From NCBI GenBank assembly GCA_964546145.1, contig CAZJIU010000001.1, forward strand, positions 39,460-103,459: 64,000 nt of DNA, given 5' to 3'. Of the stretch, positions 1 through 8,403 are shown one piece after another (position 1 is the first letter of the stretch; every line of letters starts with the position of its first letter). The notes beneath the pieces are model-generated. The model was not told the DNA's origin. It ran no database searches and saw only the letters and a program-made list of their open reading frames with translations. This stretch comes from CAZAKO01 sp964546145. GTDB lineage: Bacteria; Fidelibacterota; UBA2242. A program made the position numbers and the translations under genes.

Positions 1-1405
1 TCATATCTACAACGTGAATTGTGGCCGTTGGTGCCTCAGAATAACGACTAGTCAGTTCGACCTTAGTGTATTTGCCGGTAGCAACGTTATAAAGGCTTTC
101 AAGACTTGGGGTTGCCGAGCCCAGTACGACCGTCGCCTGACACTCCATCGCGCGGAGCAGGGCAGCATCCCGGGCATTGTACCGCGGCTCAGCTTCTTGT
201 TGTTTGAATGAATTATCCTGTTCTTCATCAATAATAATCAGGAGCAGGTCCGGCAGGGGAAGCAAGATTGCACTACGTGCCCCGATGATGACCGGGTAGT
301 TGCCGGCGCGAATATCTTTCCACAGCACATTGCGCTGGACATGACTTAAGCCGCTATGCCAGATGGCAATTTTATCGTGGAATTCCCCTCGAAAACGGCT
401 GGCGAGATGCGTGGTCAGGGTAATTTCAGGAACCAGTACAAGGACACGCCCTCCCTCGGCAATGACCGCGTGGATCAACTTTAAATACACTTCTGTTTTT
501 CCGCTGCCGGTCACTCCCTGGATTAAAAAAGTTGTATATTTTCGGCTGCGGATTCCTTTTAGGATTGTGTCAAAGGCTTGATTCTGTTCAGTAGTCAACT
601 GAATCTGTTTTTCTTTGAGATGGAAACTTTTCCAGAACTGCTCCACTGTCCTGTCGGTTACCGTAATCGAGATGTAGCCTTTGGTGTGCAGGGACTTGAT
701 TGCGGCAGCTGAAAAGCGAGTCAATTCAGTATTGGAAATTAACCGGTTTTTAAGCAGGTGGTTGATTATTTCCCCCTGACGCGGGGCCTTTTTGAGTAGT
801 GTCTGAATTTCGAGCAAGCGATTTTCAATACCTGGTGCAAGATTGATCGTTTTTTCCAAATTACGGCGTTTTTCAGTGGCTTTAAAAATTGGTGTTTCGG
901 TAATTAGCTTCAGCCTCTTGAGTTCCGTGATACCTTTTATTAGTACTGGTCGTTGATATTTAGCGGTCAGGCTCGATAGCAAGATTGAACCCTTTGCAGC
1001 GATTCGATGATAAAGGTCAGCATATGGTTCGGGAAGATTGTCAGGTTGGATATCCGTAACCATAAGTCGCCGTTTTTTATGGAGCTGATATTCTCGTGGG
1101 ATCGCTGCAGCTAATGCCTTGCCAACCGGAGCTAAGTAGTAGTGTGCTAGTCTTAATAGAAAGCGAAACAGTTCATCCGGTATCAGTGGTTCTGGATCAA
1201 GAATTTCGTAAAGGTCTTTCAGTGCAACCGTTTTTGGCGGAATGTTAGTAAAATTGATGACAAAGCCAATTGCCCGGTCATTCCGCAGCGGGGCTACTAC
1301 CCGTTGGCCAGGAAAGGCGGGTAAAGCATAATCCGGAGGTAGCCGATAAGTAAATTCCCTCCTCGGTATTGATGGAAACACAATGTTAACGAATGTGTCT
1401 GCCAT
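1..1405 (-). CDS. priA: Primosomal protein N' (PriA helicase), C-terminus cut by window edge
   Basis: PriA is the superfamily 2 DNA helicase that restarts stalled replication forks by loading the primosome. An uninterrupted minus-strand reading frame of 468 codons runs from an ATG at 1405 off the left edge. The N-terminal DNA-binding part is followed by a Walker A motif, GVTGSGKT, at residues 297-304, and by the Walker B region around residues 392-395. The family-typical KQQE and RYNARD stretch comes next, then the motif GSATPS. The zinc-binding cysteines expected further on lie outside the window. One oddity is that the Walker B box reads DEEQ, where PriA proteins normally have DEEH. The gene is the last visible one of the long minus-strand housekeeping run, 132 bases after rplI. 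Identification is firm; the end is not visible. Confidence 0.95.
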   Translation of the reverse strand, partial: MADTFVNIVFPSIPRREFTYRLPPDYALPAFPGQRVVAPLRNDRAIGFVINFTNIPPKTVALKDLYEILDPEPLIPDELFRFLLRLAHYYLAPVGKALAAAIPREYQLHKKRRLMVTDIQPDNLPEPYADLYHRIAAKGSILLSSLTAKYQRPVLIKGITELKRLKLITETPIFKATEKRRNLEKTINLAPGIENRLLEIQTLLKKAPRQGEIINHLLKNRLISNTELTRFSAAAIKSLHTKGYISITVTDRTVEQFWKSFHLKEKQIQLTTEQNQAFDTILKGIRSRKYTTFLIQGVTGSGKTEVYLKLIHAVIAEGGRVLVLVPEITLTTHLASRFRGEFHDKIAIWHSGLSHVQRNVLWKDIRAGNYPVIIGARSAILLPLPDLLLIIIDEEQDNSFKQQEAEPRYNARDAALLRAMECQATVVLGSATPSLESLYNVATGKYTKVELTSRYSEAPTATIHVVDM

Positions 1406-1537
1406 ATCGTTTCAAATATACTCCGAAACAGCCCAATTCACAAGTTCCGTAGTGACAACAGCCAAAAGGAATTTTGCGAAATGTGGGCGAATTAACTTGG
1501 TGTTAAGGGTGTTAAAATAGGAAAGGGAGAATTGATA

Positions 1538-1981
1538 TTAGGCTTTAATAACCCAGAGTTTGATAGTAGCCGTAACCTCAGAGTGAAGTTTGACAGGAAT
1601 GTCAAAAATACCCAGAGCTTTGATTGGCTCATCTAGTAATATCTGGTGTTTATCGATTTCATACCCTTTCTCTTTTAATTGGAGGGCGATTTCCTGCGAA
1701 GTGACCGAGCCAAATACTCGATCTTCTTCACCCACCTGAACCGGGATTGTCAGAGAGAGAGTTGTTAACTTATCAGCCAGCTTCTGGGCAGTTTTCAGTT
1801 CTTTATCTTTTTTCAATTCTTTGCGCCGGTTAATTTCCTGTAATCGTTTGATATTGTTCTGGTCGGCTTTGAGAGCCAATCCTTTAGGAATTAAGAAATT
1901 GCGGGCGAAGCCATCTTTGACTTCCAGTTCCGCTCCGCTTTTTCCTAGTCCTTCATGGTCCTGAAGTAAAATAACACGCAC
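1538..1981 (-). CDS. rplI: 50S ribosomal protein L9
   Basis: This 147-residue protein has the usual L9 length. Its N-terminal RNA-binding domain is clear: it starts MRVILLQDHEGLGK and continues with GFARNFLIPKGLA. A long charged helix rich in K and E (about residues 48-75) links this to the C-terminal domain. L9 binds 23S rRNA at the base of the L1 stalk and helps reading-frame maintenance. The start at 1981 follows a GGAG-type ribosome site (reverse complement of about 1985-1991). It sits 26 bases after rpsR in the order rpsF-rpsR-rplI, as in many bacteria. Confidence 0.97.
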   Translation of the reverse strand: MRVILLQDHEGLGKSGAELEVKDGFARNFLIPKGLALKADQNNIKRLQEINRRKELKKDKELKTAQKLADKLTTLSLTIPVQVGEEDRVFGSVTSQEIALQLKEKGYEIDKHQILLDEPIKALGIFDIPVKLHSEVTATIKLWVIKA

Positions 1982-2007
1982 GGTGATCTCCTCTATCTCA
2001 AATAAGC

Positions 2008-2238
2008 TTAACTTTGGGTAACATCGAAGGCATAGGGTAACAAGGCAATGTTGCGAGCTCGTTTGATGGCTTTGGTCAGTTCGCGCTGATGTTTAGAGCA
2101 GGTTCCGGTAATTCGGCTCGGGATAATCTTACCTTGTTCAGTGACAAAGCGCCGTAGCATTTTGTAATTTTTGTAGTCAATCTTTTCACTAGGATTTTCA
2201 CAAAATTTGCAGATTTTCTTCTTGCTAATAATCGCCAT
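2008..2238 (-). CDS. rpsR: 30S ribosomal protein S18
   Basis: This 76-residue protein has the normal S18 length. It has the core signature of the family: [19 protein letters not shown] followed by PSRITG and a basic C-terminal helix with KAIKRAR. The N-terminus carries CKFC (residues 10-13), and with the later CSKH this could bind zinc, as seen in the zinc-containing S18 variants. S18 pairs with S6 on the small-subunit platform, which fits the neighbour rpsF 38 bases upstream. No ssb gene lies between rpsF and rpsR, although many bacteria have one there. Confidence 0.97.
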   Translation of the reverse strand: MAIISKKKICKFCENPSEKIDYKNYKMLRRFVTEQGKIIPSRITGTCSKHQRELTKAIKRARNIALLPYAFDVTQS

Positions 2239-2276
2239 ATAAATTCCTTTCTATCGTTAATAACAAAACGATCTGG

Positions 2277-2618
2277 TTATTCCTCATAGTTGTCGTTATC
2301 GGTTTGGGCCTTCGACCGTGGTTCCGGTTTCTTATCAAGGGCGATAGTGATATTGGCTAAAATATCCTGGTTGAGTTTCATCCAGGATTCGATCTCGCGA
2401 TTAATTTTAGAGTTTTCAGATTCATACTGGATCAGAATATAGGTACCGTATTTCTGTTTTTCGATTGGATAAACCAGCCGACGCTTGCCCCAATCTTCTA
2501 CTGTCAGAATATTGCCCTGCTGCTCATTAATCTCTTTTTTCAATGATTCAATGATACTATTGAGCTTTGCTTGTTCATAGTTGGGGTGAACAATAAATAG
2601 ATTTTCGTAATACCTCAC
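2277..2618 (-). CDS. rpsF: 30S ribosomal protein S6
   Basis: This 113-residue S6 protein starts MRYYENLFIVHPN. It carries the family pattern EDWGKRRLVYPIEKQKYGTY, followed by the strand around ILIQYES. The acidic, low-complexity C-terminal tail (DNDNYEE) is typical of S6 in organisms that add glutamates to it. The protein binds S18 and 16S rRNA. It is the first gene of the rpsF-rpsR-rplI group and follows pth by about 60 bases. Confidence 0.96.
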   Translation of the reverse strand: MRYYENLFIVHPNYEQAKLNSIIESLKKEINEQQGNILTVEDWGKRRLVYPIEKQKYGTYILIQYESENSKINREIESWMKLNQDILANITIALDKKPEPRSKAQTDNDNYEE

Positions 2619-2680
2619 AGATTATGCTCCTTATGTTAAATACTGTCTTGATAGTTGTGCAATTAACAAAATTGTACTTG

Positions 2681-3292
2681 TCAGACCGTTGCCGCGGTAA
2701 TACAAATAGCGTTGTGATTGTATTTATTCATGACCTGTTCAATGTCACAAAAGAAAATTTCTTTTAGAATAGACTCGACTGTGTTTACAACCGATCGGAC
2801 GGTTTGTCGGTCAGCAGGGTTAAAATGTGCCAGTACAAAGTCCTCGGCCGCAACCCCTTCGGTCTGGGGTCCGATTCCGAGCCGAATGCGGGGAAATGCT
2901 TGACTCGCGATCTGCTCATTAATGGATTGCAGTCCTTTGTGACCACCAGCCGAACCCTGTTTTCTGATCCGGATTTTTCCCAAAGGGAGATCAATATCGT
3001 CATAGATGACCAGTAGGTCTTGAGGTGATAACCGGTAGCGCTTTAATAATAGCCGCGCGGCGACTCCGCTTTGATTCATGTAGGTGAGTGGCTTACATAA
3101 GCAGATAGCCAAATTGAGGTTATCGGAGTTCAGGATAGCCTCAGTGCGGAGATAATTTTTACCGGATGATCGTTGATTTAATTGGTAAGTTTCAAGCAGG
3201 TGGTCAATTACCATAAATCCAAAGTTGTGTCTGGTCTGCTGATATTGCTTCCCAGGATTACCCAGTCCCATAATGATCTTGGAAACTTTCAT
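2681..3292 (-). CDS. pth: Peptidyl-tRNA hydrolase
   Basis: Pth cleaves the ester bond of peptidyl-tRNAs that drop off ribosomes, recycling tRNA. The sequence shows MGLGNPGKQYQQTRHNFGF, containing the catalytic histidine of the family. Further on are YMNQSG, VIYDDIDLPLGKIRIR and GSAGGHKGLQSI, all standard Pth blocks. I chose the ATG at 3292, giving 203 residues, because the family normally begins a few residues before the GLGNPG block. An upstream in-frame ATG at 3331 would add 13 residues (total 216) and is possible; neither start has a strong ribosome site. It follows rplY closely, as in many bacteria. Confidence 0.95.
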   Translation of the reverse strand: MKVSKIIMGLGNPGKQYQQTRHNFGFMVIDHLLETYQLNQRSSGKNYLRTEAILNSDNLNLAICLCKPLTYMNQSGVAARLLLKRYRLSPQDLLVIYDDIDLPLGKIRIRKQGSAGGHKGLQSINEQIASQAFPRIRLGIGPQTEGVAAEDFVLAHFNPADRQTVRSVVNTVESILKEIFFCDIEQVMNKYNHNAICITAATV

Positions 3293-3348
3293 CGGTCGCG
3301 AACTATTGCAGCTACACAGAAATCTAGTCATAATGAAAGACTTACAAG

Positions 3349-3972
3349 CTATTCCTTTTCCTCTTTCTCCTCACCCTCTTCTTCCTCAATCTCCTCGGCG
3401 GGGATTTCCTCCTCGGCCGCTTTAGCGCCGGTAGCCTTGACCACCGAGGCAATGGAGGTATTCAGAGGTGTCAATATTTCGATGTTCTCCATTTTAATCG
3501 CGGCTACGCTAATCGAATCCCCAATGTTTAGATTAATAATATCAAGGGTGATTTCGTCAGGAATTTCAGTGGCCTTGCACTTTACTTCCAATTCCCAGAG
3601 ATGCTGTTCCAAAATACCGCCAAATTCCCGTACTCCGATTGCCGAGCCGGTAAGCCGTAGCGGAACCATTACCGTAATTTCCTCTTTGAGAGTAATGCCC
3701 ATAAAGTCGGCATGGACGATTTCGTCACTGACGGGATCGTGCTGGAGTTCTTTGAGGATGCATTTTTGTTTTTTTGTATTGATCTGGAGTTCGAAGATAT
3801 GAGCATGAGCCTGAATTCCGGCTTTTAGCTCCTTTAAATCCACGCTCAGTCCAATCGGTTCTTCTTGATGAAAATAGAAAATGGCCGGAATCTTGCCGGC
3901 GCGGCGTAATTGCTTGGTGGTAGTTTTGTGATAGTCACTACGTAATTCTGATTTCAATTTGTATTCACTCAT
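3349..3972 (-). CDS. rplY: 50S ribosomal protein L25/CTC family
   Basis: This 207-residue protein matches the long CTC-type form of L25: an N-terminal 5S rRNA-binding beta-barrel (about residues 1-92) followed by a C-terminal TL5-like domain. Recognisable parts are RRAGKIPAIFY near the start, LKELQHDPVSDEIVHADF, and later VPLRLTG and GVREFGGILEQ. The tail from about residue 185 is almost purely glutamate and lysine, as often seen in this family. It lies between prs and pth, the classic prs-rplY-pth order. Confidence 0.95.
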   Translation of the reverse strand: MSEYKLKSELRSDYHKTTTKQLRRAGKIPAIFYFHQEEPIGLSVDLKELKAGIQAHAHIFELQINTKKQKCILKELQHDPVSDEIVHADFMGITLKEEITVMVPLRLTGSAIGVREFGGILEQHLWELEVKCKATEIPDEITLDIINLNIGDSISVAAIKMENIEILTPLNTSIASVVKATGAKAAEEEIPAEEIEEEEGEEKEEKE

Positions 3973-3990
3973 TCAAAAATCTCCCTTTAT

Positions 3991-4932
3991 TTAAAAATCG
4001 AATAACGAACTGATAGATTGCTCCTGATGAATGCGTTTGATTGCTTCTGCCAGCATCGGAGAGGCAGATATAATTTCTAATTTTGGGAATCGTTTAGCCC
4101 GGGGGATGTTAACACTATTGGTTACAACGACTTTGTCAATTGGGGATGCGCTGATTCTCTTGATACAACTACCTGAGAAAAGACCGTGAGTGGCAACGAC
4201 GGTAATCGTTTCTGCACCACATTCTTTGAGCAGCTGGGCTGCCTGTGAAACAGTCCCCCCAGTATCAATCATGTCGTCAATTAGCAAGGCATTTTTGACC
4301 TCGCTTGAGCCGATTAGATTCATGACTTCAGCCTTATTTGGTCGGGGGCGCCGTTTGTCAATGATTATCAATGGGAGCCCAAGAATTTTCGCATATGAGC
4401 GGGCGAATTTGATTCCCCCGACATCAGGTGATACAATCGTAAAATCCTTGCCATGAGTCAGTTTCTTTAGGGGTTCGATGAAGACAGTTTTGGCATAAAG
4501 ATGGTCAAAAGGAATGTTAACAAAACCCTGAATCTGAGTGGAATGGAGGTCCATTCCAACGATTCGGTTGGCTCCGGCACTAACGATTTCATCCATGATT
4601 AATCGGGAAGATATCGGTACCCGCGGCTGGTCTTTACGATCTTGTCGGGCATAGCCGTAGTAAGGTAAAACGGCAGTTATCCGTTTGGCGGAGGCACGCC
4701 GGGCAGCATCAAGAATTAACAATAATTCAAGAATGTTTTCGGCGGGTGAGTTGGTGGATTGAATGATGAAGACGTCGGCGCCGCGGATATTCTCTTCAAA
4801 GCGGACCCAGATTTCACCATCGCTGAAATTGCCTATGGATATTTTTCCTTCTGGGACTCCCAGAATTTCAACGATTTCGTGGGCAAGATTGGGATTCGAT
4901 CTCCCTGAAAAAATTTTTGCTGTAATCTTCAT
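3991..4932 (-). CDS. prs: Ribose-phosphate pyrophosphokinase (PRPP synthetase)
   Basis: Prs makes phosphoribosyl pyrophosphate from ribose 5-phosphate and ATP, feeding purine, pyrimidine, histidine and tryptophan synthesis. The 313-residue protein has the usual length. It shows SDGEIWVRFEENIRG, the dimer and metal segment DLHSTQIQGF, and the PRPP-binding loop DDMIDTGGT. The start is the ATG at 4932, preceded by a purine-rich AGAAGGGA ribosome site. An upstream extension reaching 4998 would run into the tRNA-Gln gene and is rejected. Transcription probably reads through the tRNA and prs together. Confidence 0.97.
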   Translation of the reverse strand: MKITAKIFSGRSNPNLAHEIVEILGVPEGKISIGNFSDGEIWVRFEENIRGADVFIIQSTNSPAENILELLLILDAARRASAKRITAVLPYYGYARQDRKDQPRVPISSRLIMDEIVSAGANRIVGMDLHSTQIQGFVNIPFDHLYAKTVFIEPLKKLTHGKDFTIVSPDVGGIKFARSYAKILGLPLIIIDKRRPRPNKAEVMNLIGSSEVKNALLIDDMIDTGGTVSQAAQLLKECGAETITVVATHGLFSGSCIKRISASPIDKVVVTNSVNIPRAKRFPKLEIISASPMLAEAIKRIHQEQSISSLFDF

Positions 4933-4959
4933 AATCCCTTCTAATTTAAATTGTTCTTG

Positions 4960-5030
4960 CTCGGGGACCTGGATTCGAACCAGGATTGACGGCTCCAAAG
5001 GCCGCAGTCCTGCCGTTGGACGATCCCCGA
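4960..5030 (-). tRNA. tRNA-Gln (anticodon UUG)
   Basis: On the minus strand this folds into a complete cloverleaf. The 7-bp acceptor stem is TCGGGGA paired with TCCCCGA. The D arm is GTCC/GGAC, and the anticodon stem is GCGGC/GCCGT with loop CTTTGGA, which places TTG at positions 34-36. The T arm is CCTGG/CCAGG with loop TTCGAAT. The U1-A72 end pair and the G discriminator are typical of glutamine tRNAs. The 3' CCA is not encoded; the bases that follow read CAA. The gene sits between prs and ispE and is likely processed from the same transcript. Confidence 0.95.
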
Positions 5031-5048
5031 AGAGTATCTCGCGTTTTT

Positions 5049-5879
5049 CTAGTTGATCACGGGAAGGGCAATGAATGTAGGGTAATTAGTAAAGAGTTGG
5101 CGTACACTTGCAGCGCAGTGACGGTCTTTAAAAATTCCAAACATAGTCGAACCACTTCCCGACAAACCGGCGTAGAGAGCACCCTTTTGCAAGAGTTGGT
5201 TTTTTATGATGCCGATTTCTGGATATGCTGGAAAAACGACAGCCTCAAATTGATTTTCAAACAGCTCCCAATGAATCCTGTCTGATTTAAACAGATTGCG
5301 AAATTTATAGCCTTCTTTTTTCTTTGTCAAGTTGAATTGCTGATAAGCCCAGCGAGTTGAGATCTGAATTGGAGGACAAATCAGCAGAAAAACAAAAGTT
5401 TCTGGTAACGTTAAGGGAGTGAGTTGTTCGCCGATACCCTCGGCAAGCTGGGTTTTTCCCCGAATAAAAAAGGCAACATCGGCGCCCAGGCGTGCTGCAA
5501 TTTTCAGCAGCTCACTCTCGGTGCAGTTGAGCTGCCAGTTTTGATTGAGAAATTTGATAACGGTGGCGGCGTTGGAGCTGCCGCCGCCCAATCCAGCGCC
5601 TATTGGTATCCGTTTTTCGAGCTGGATATGCCAATTGCTTGGACTGTTTGTGATTTGTTGCATAGCCTCGTAAGCTCGCGTGCACAGATTGGTACTGTCA
5701 CATGCTATCAGGGGATTATCGCAGCTGAGTGAGTAATTTGCTGCTGGAGTAAAAGTGAGGAGATCGTGCAGATTAATCTCCTGGAAGATCGAGCTAAGGG
5801 TATGATAACCGTTAGCTATACGACCGGTGATGCGGAGGCAGAGATTGATCTTAGCATTGGAACGAAGGATTTCAGGCAC
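5049..5879 (-). CDS. ispE: 4-diphosphocytidyl-2-C-methyl-D-erythritol kinase
   Basis: IspE is the GHMP-family kinase of the MEP isoprenoid pathway; it phosphorylates CDP-methylerythritol. The 276-residue protein starts MPEILRSNAKINLCLRI, with the conserved AKINL motif. The ATP-binding loop PIGAGLGGGSSNAA is near residues 91-104, and GLSGSGSTMFG is near the C-terminus. Its start overlaps the end of gltX by 8 bases, which suggests translational coupling. ispD and ispF lie a few genes upstream in the same run, so three MEP steps are co-transcribed. Confidence 0.97.
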   Translation of the reverse strand: MPEILRSNAKINLCLRITGRIANGYHTLSSIFQEINLHDLLTFTPAANYSLSCDNPLIACDSTNLCTRAYEAMQQITNSPSNWHIQLEKRIPIGAGLGGGSSNAATVIKFLNQNWQLNCTESELLKIAARLGADVAFFIRGKTQLAEGIGEQLTPLTLPETFVFLLICPPIQISTRWAYQQFNLTKKKEGYKFRNLFKSDRIHWELFENQFEAVVFPAYPEIGIIKNQLLQKGALYAGLSGSGSTMFGIFKDRHCAASVRQLFTNYPTFIALPVIN

Positions 5880-7308
5880 TTTCTGCTAAAGCCTTTTCCA
5901 AGCGTTTCAAACAACGCTCTTTACCAAGGATTTCGGCAACCTGACCAATATCGGGTCCGTGAATTTCACCAGTCAGGGCAAGCCGAATGCTCGACCATAG
6001 GATCTTCCCCTTAACCCCGGTCTCCTGCTGGATTTTCTGGACTAGCATCGTAAATGTTGATTTTTCCAGCTGGGGAATAGCCTCGATTCCCTTTTTTAAG
6101 AGGGATAGAACTTTGAAAAACTCAGGGGTTCGGATGAGTTCGTGTTTCTCAGCGGTGTCAGTGATAATCGGCTCAAAGAAAAAAGGCTGACCTTTAACTG
6201 CTATATCTGCGAGGGTTGTTAAATAAGGCTGGGTGATTTGGAGAATTTTCAATAGTTCTTCATTTGACCATTGATAGTGAGTTGCCGGGAGGAATGCCTG
6301 GGCTTTTCTAAGTAATGTTGCCGGATTCAAATCTCGGATATATCTTCCGTTGAGCCATTGGAGTTTCTCCAGATTAAAAATAGCTCCGGCTTTATTGATT
6401 CGTTCTAATGTAAAAGCTCGGATCAATTCGTCCAAAGTGAAGATTTCTTGATCTGTACCAGGATTCCAGCCCAGGAGCGCCAGGAAATTCAGCAGAGCTT
6501 CGGGTAAATATCCCTTTCGGCGATACTCTTCGACTGCCACGTCACCCTGGCGCTTGGATAACTTGCTGCGGTCCGGATTGAGCAGTAGCGGAACGTGGGC
6601 AAATTGTGGAGCAGTCCAGCCGAAATAGTCATACAGCAATTTATGCTTGGGGGTGCTGGATAACCATTCCTCGCCCCGGATAACGTGTGTGATTTGCATC
6701 AGGTGGTCATCTACTACGTTGGCCAGATGATAGGTGGGGAAACCATCTGACTTTTGCAAGATCTGGTCCTCTAGTAGTTTACAGGCAAAGGATACTCGAC
6801 CACGGATGAGATCTTCAAATTCGATTGTGCCTGTCAGGGGAATCTTCATCCGGATAACATAAGGCGTGCCGGCATCGAGTTGGCGATTAATTTCTTCGGC
6901 ATTCAGGTTGCGACAGTGTTGATCGTAACCCGATTGCGCCTTCGCTGAGCGTTGTTGGGTACGCAAGGTGGCTAAACGTTCGGGAGAACAAAAGCAGCGG
7001 TAGACATGACCATTAGCGAGAAGTTGATTGATATAATCCTGATAAATAGATAGGCGCTGGGATTGAATATAAGGTCCGTAATTTCCACCGTATTCTGGGC
7101 CCTCGTCAGGTTGGATGCCAACCCATTGCAGCGTATTGAGCAGATTTTCGATTGCCCCTTCAACCTTGCGTTGTTGGTCGGTATCTTCAATTCGTAGCAC
7201 AAATGTTCCGTTATGTCTCTTGGCATAGAGAAAGTTGTATAAAGCGGTGCGAAGACCGCCAACATGCAAATAACCAGTGGGGCTGGGAGCAAATCGGGTT
7301 CTAACCAT
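5872..7308 (-). CDS. gltX: Glutamyl-tRNA synthetase
   Basis: This class I aminoacyl-tRNA synthetase charges tRNA-Glu and, in organisms without GlnRS, also tRNA-Gln for later amidation. The 478-residue length is normal. The HIGH-type block is APSPTGYLHVGGLRTALYN at the N-terminus. The tRNA and amino-acid part contains FRIEDTD-like LRIEDTD, and the KMSKS-type loop reads KLSKRQGD. The start overlaps the end of the DedA-like gene by 8 bases. A tRNA-Gln gene lies just downstream; whether this enzyme is discriminating cannot be told from sequence by eye. Confidence 0.97.
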   Translation of the reverse strand: MVRTRFAPSPTGYLHVGGLRTALYNFLYAKRHNGTFVLRIEDTDQQRKVEGAIENLLNTLQWVGIQPDEGPEYGGNYGPYIQSQRLSIYQDYINQLLANGHVYRCFCSPERLATLRTQQRSAKAQSGYDQHCRNLNAEEINRQLDAGTPYVIRMKIPLTGTIEFEDLIRGRVSFACKLLEDQILQKSDGFPTYHLANVVDDHLMQITHVIRGEEWLSSTPKHKLLYDYFGWTAPQFAHVPLLLNPDRSKLSKRQGDVAVEEYRRKGYLPEALLNFLALLGWNPGTDQEIFTLDELIRAFTLERINKAGAIFNLEKLQWLNGRYIRDLNPATLLRKAQAFLPATHYQWSNEELLKILQITQPYLTTLADIAVKGQPFFFEPIITDTAEKHELIRTPEFFKVLSLLKKGIEAIPQLEKSTFTMLVQKIQQETGVKGKILWSSIRLALTGEIHGPDIGQVAEILGKERCLKRLEKALAESA

Positions 7309-7921
7309 TATTAGTACGCTCCGGTTGGATTCGGCTAAAGGTAAGTTTCAGAATAATAATGCCGGCAATTATGATAATGATGATCGTGGCAAGCTTATTA
7401 TAAGATGCCATGTACAATTTGATGGTGGCCCAATGCTGACCTAAGATATTACCCAAAGTAAAAATTGCTCCATTCCATAGCACGATTCCACCGGTTGTGA
7501 AAATTAAAGCTTTTTGATAGGAGATATTTGAGAATCCGGCTGTTAATGCTATCAGAAGTCGGCTGCCAGGAATGAGTCGGCAAAAGGCAAGAAGCCAAGC
7601 ACCGAATCGTTGAAAATAATGATCAATCTTAGCCATCCGTTGAGCCGGCATAAACCGGTAATTTTTATGTTCGAAATATTCTCTGCCCCAGTACCGGCTA
7701 AAAGCGAAGGCAAACAAAAATCCGGCAGCGCTGCCCAGTATGGTGGTACAAAGGGTCATTAACGGCATCAGGATTCCCCGACCTGCAAGGTAGGCAGCGA
7801 GAATTAGAATACCGTCACCGGGAACAAATGGCAGAGTGTTTTCTAAGAAAATAAAAATAAATAGTATGGAATAGACGAGCAAATTGTTGTTTACGGCAAT
7901 AGTCTGAAAGTAAGCTTCCAT
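7301..7921 (-). CDS. DedA-family inner-membrane protein
   Basis: This 206-residue hydrophobic protein has four to six predicted membrane segments. It has the two DedA/VTT signatures: an N-terminal re-entrant segment with LENTLPFVPGDG, and later FCRLIPGSRLLIALTAG with the conserved arginine and PG. DedA proteins are linked to lipid-carrier (undecaprenyl phosphate and phospholipid) translocation and to membrane homeostasis. It lies between ispF and gltX with end-to-end overlaps on both sides. The exact substrate is unknown. Confidence 0.88.
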   Translation of the reverse strand: MEAYFQTIAVNNNLLVYSILFIFIFLENTLPFVPGDGILILAAYLAGRGILMPLMTLCTTILGSAAGFLFAFAFSRYWGREYFEHKNYRFMPAQRMAKIDHYFQRFGAWLLAFCRLIPGSRLLIALTAGFSNISYQKALIFTTGGIVLWNGAIFTLGNILGQHWATIKLYMASYNKLATIIIIIIAGIIILKLTFSRIQPERTNNG

Positions 7922-8403
7922 TAGAAACCTATCAGTGCAGTAGCGAAAGCCATGACGCCTTCCTTCCGGCCGATGAATCCCATTTTCTCCGAGGTTGTGG
8001 CCTTTATAGAGACATTATTTTCCGGAATTTTCAGGGCAGCAGCAAGGGTTTGCCGCATAGCGGCTTTATAAGGAGTAATTTGTGGTTCCTCCGCGATAAC
8101 GGTAATGTCTATATTCCCAATATGGAATTTATGTTTGGTGATGAGATCAACAACCCGTTCGAGTAATATAATGCTGGAAATATCCCGATAGGCGGGGTCG
8201 GTATTGGGGAAATGAATGCCGATATCGCCGAGGCCAGCTGCGCCCAGTAAGGCATCCATAATCGCATGGCTGACTACATCGGCATCTGAGTGACCGGCTA
8301 ATCCCTTCTCAAAGGGTATCTGTACCCCCCCCAGGATTAATAGCCGACCTTTCACAAATGGGTGGACATCAATTCCATGTCCAATATGCACATTGCAGGT
8401 CAT
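7921..8403 (-). CDS. ispF: 2-C-methyl-D-erythritol 2,4-cyclodiphosphate synthase
   Basis: IspF forms the cyclic diphosphate of the MEP pathway. The 160-residue length is standard. The zinc-site motif GHGIDVHPF is at the N-terminus. GHSDADVVSHAIMDALLGA follows, then LGDIGIHFP and, near the end, ATTSEKMGFIGRKEGV. Its start codon overlaps the stop codon of ispD by one base, so the two are translated as a coupled pair. Confidence 0.97.
   Translation of the reverse strand: MTCNVHIGHGIDVHPFVKGRLLILGGVQIPFEKGLAGHSDADVVSHAIMDALLGAAGLGDIGIHFPNTDPAYRDISSIILLERVVDLITKHKFHIGNIDITVIAEEPQITPYKAAMRQTLAAALKIPENNVSIKATTSEKMGFIGRKEGVMAFATALIGF

Noticed and set aside
3182..3802. 206-codon plus-strand frame across rplY and pth
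   Set aside because: It is the complement of two well-identified genes; its serine-rich product reflects the acidic repeat in rplY.
4933..4998. Longer prs start at 4998
   Set aside because: The extension would run into the tRNA-Gln gene, and a good ribosome site precedes the ATG at 4932.
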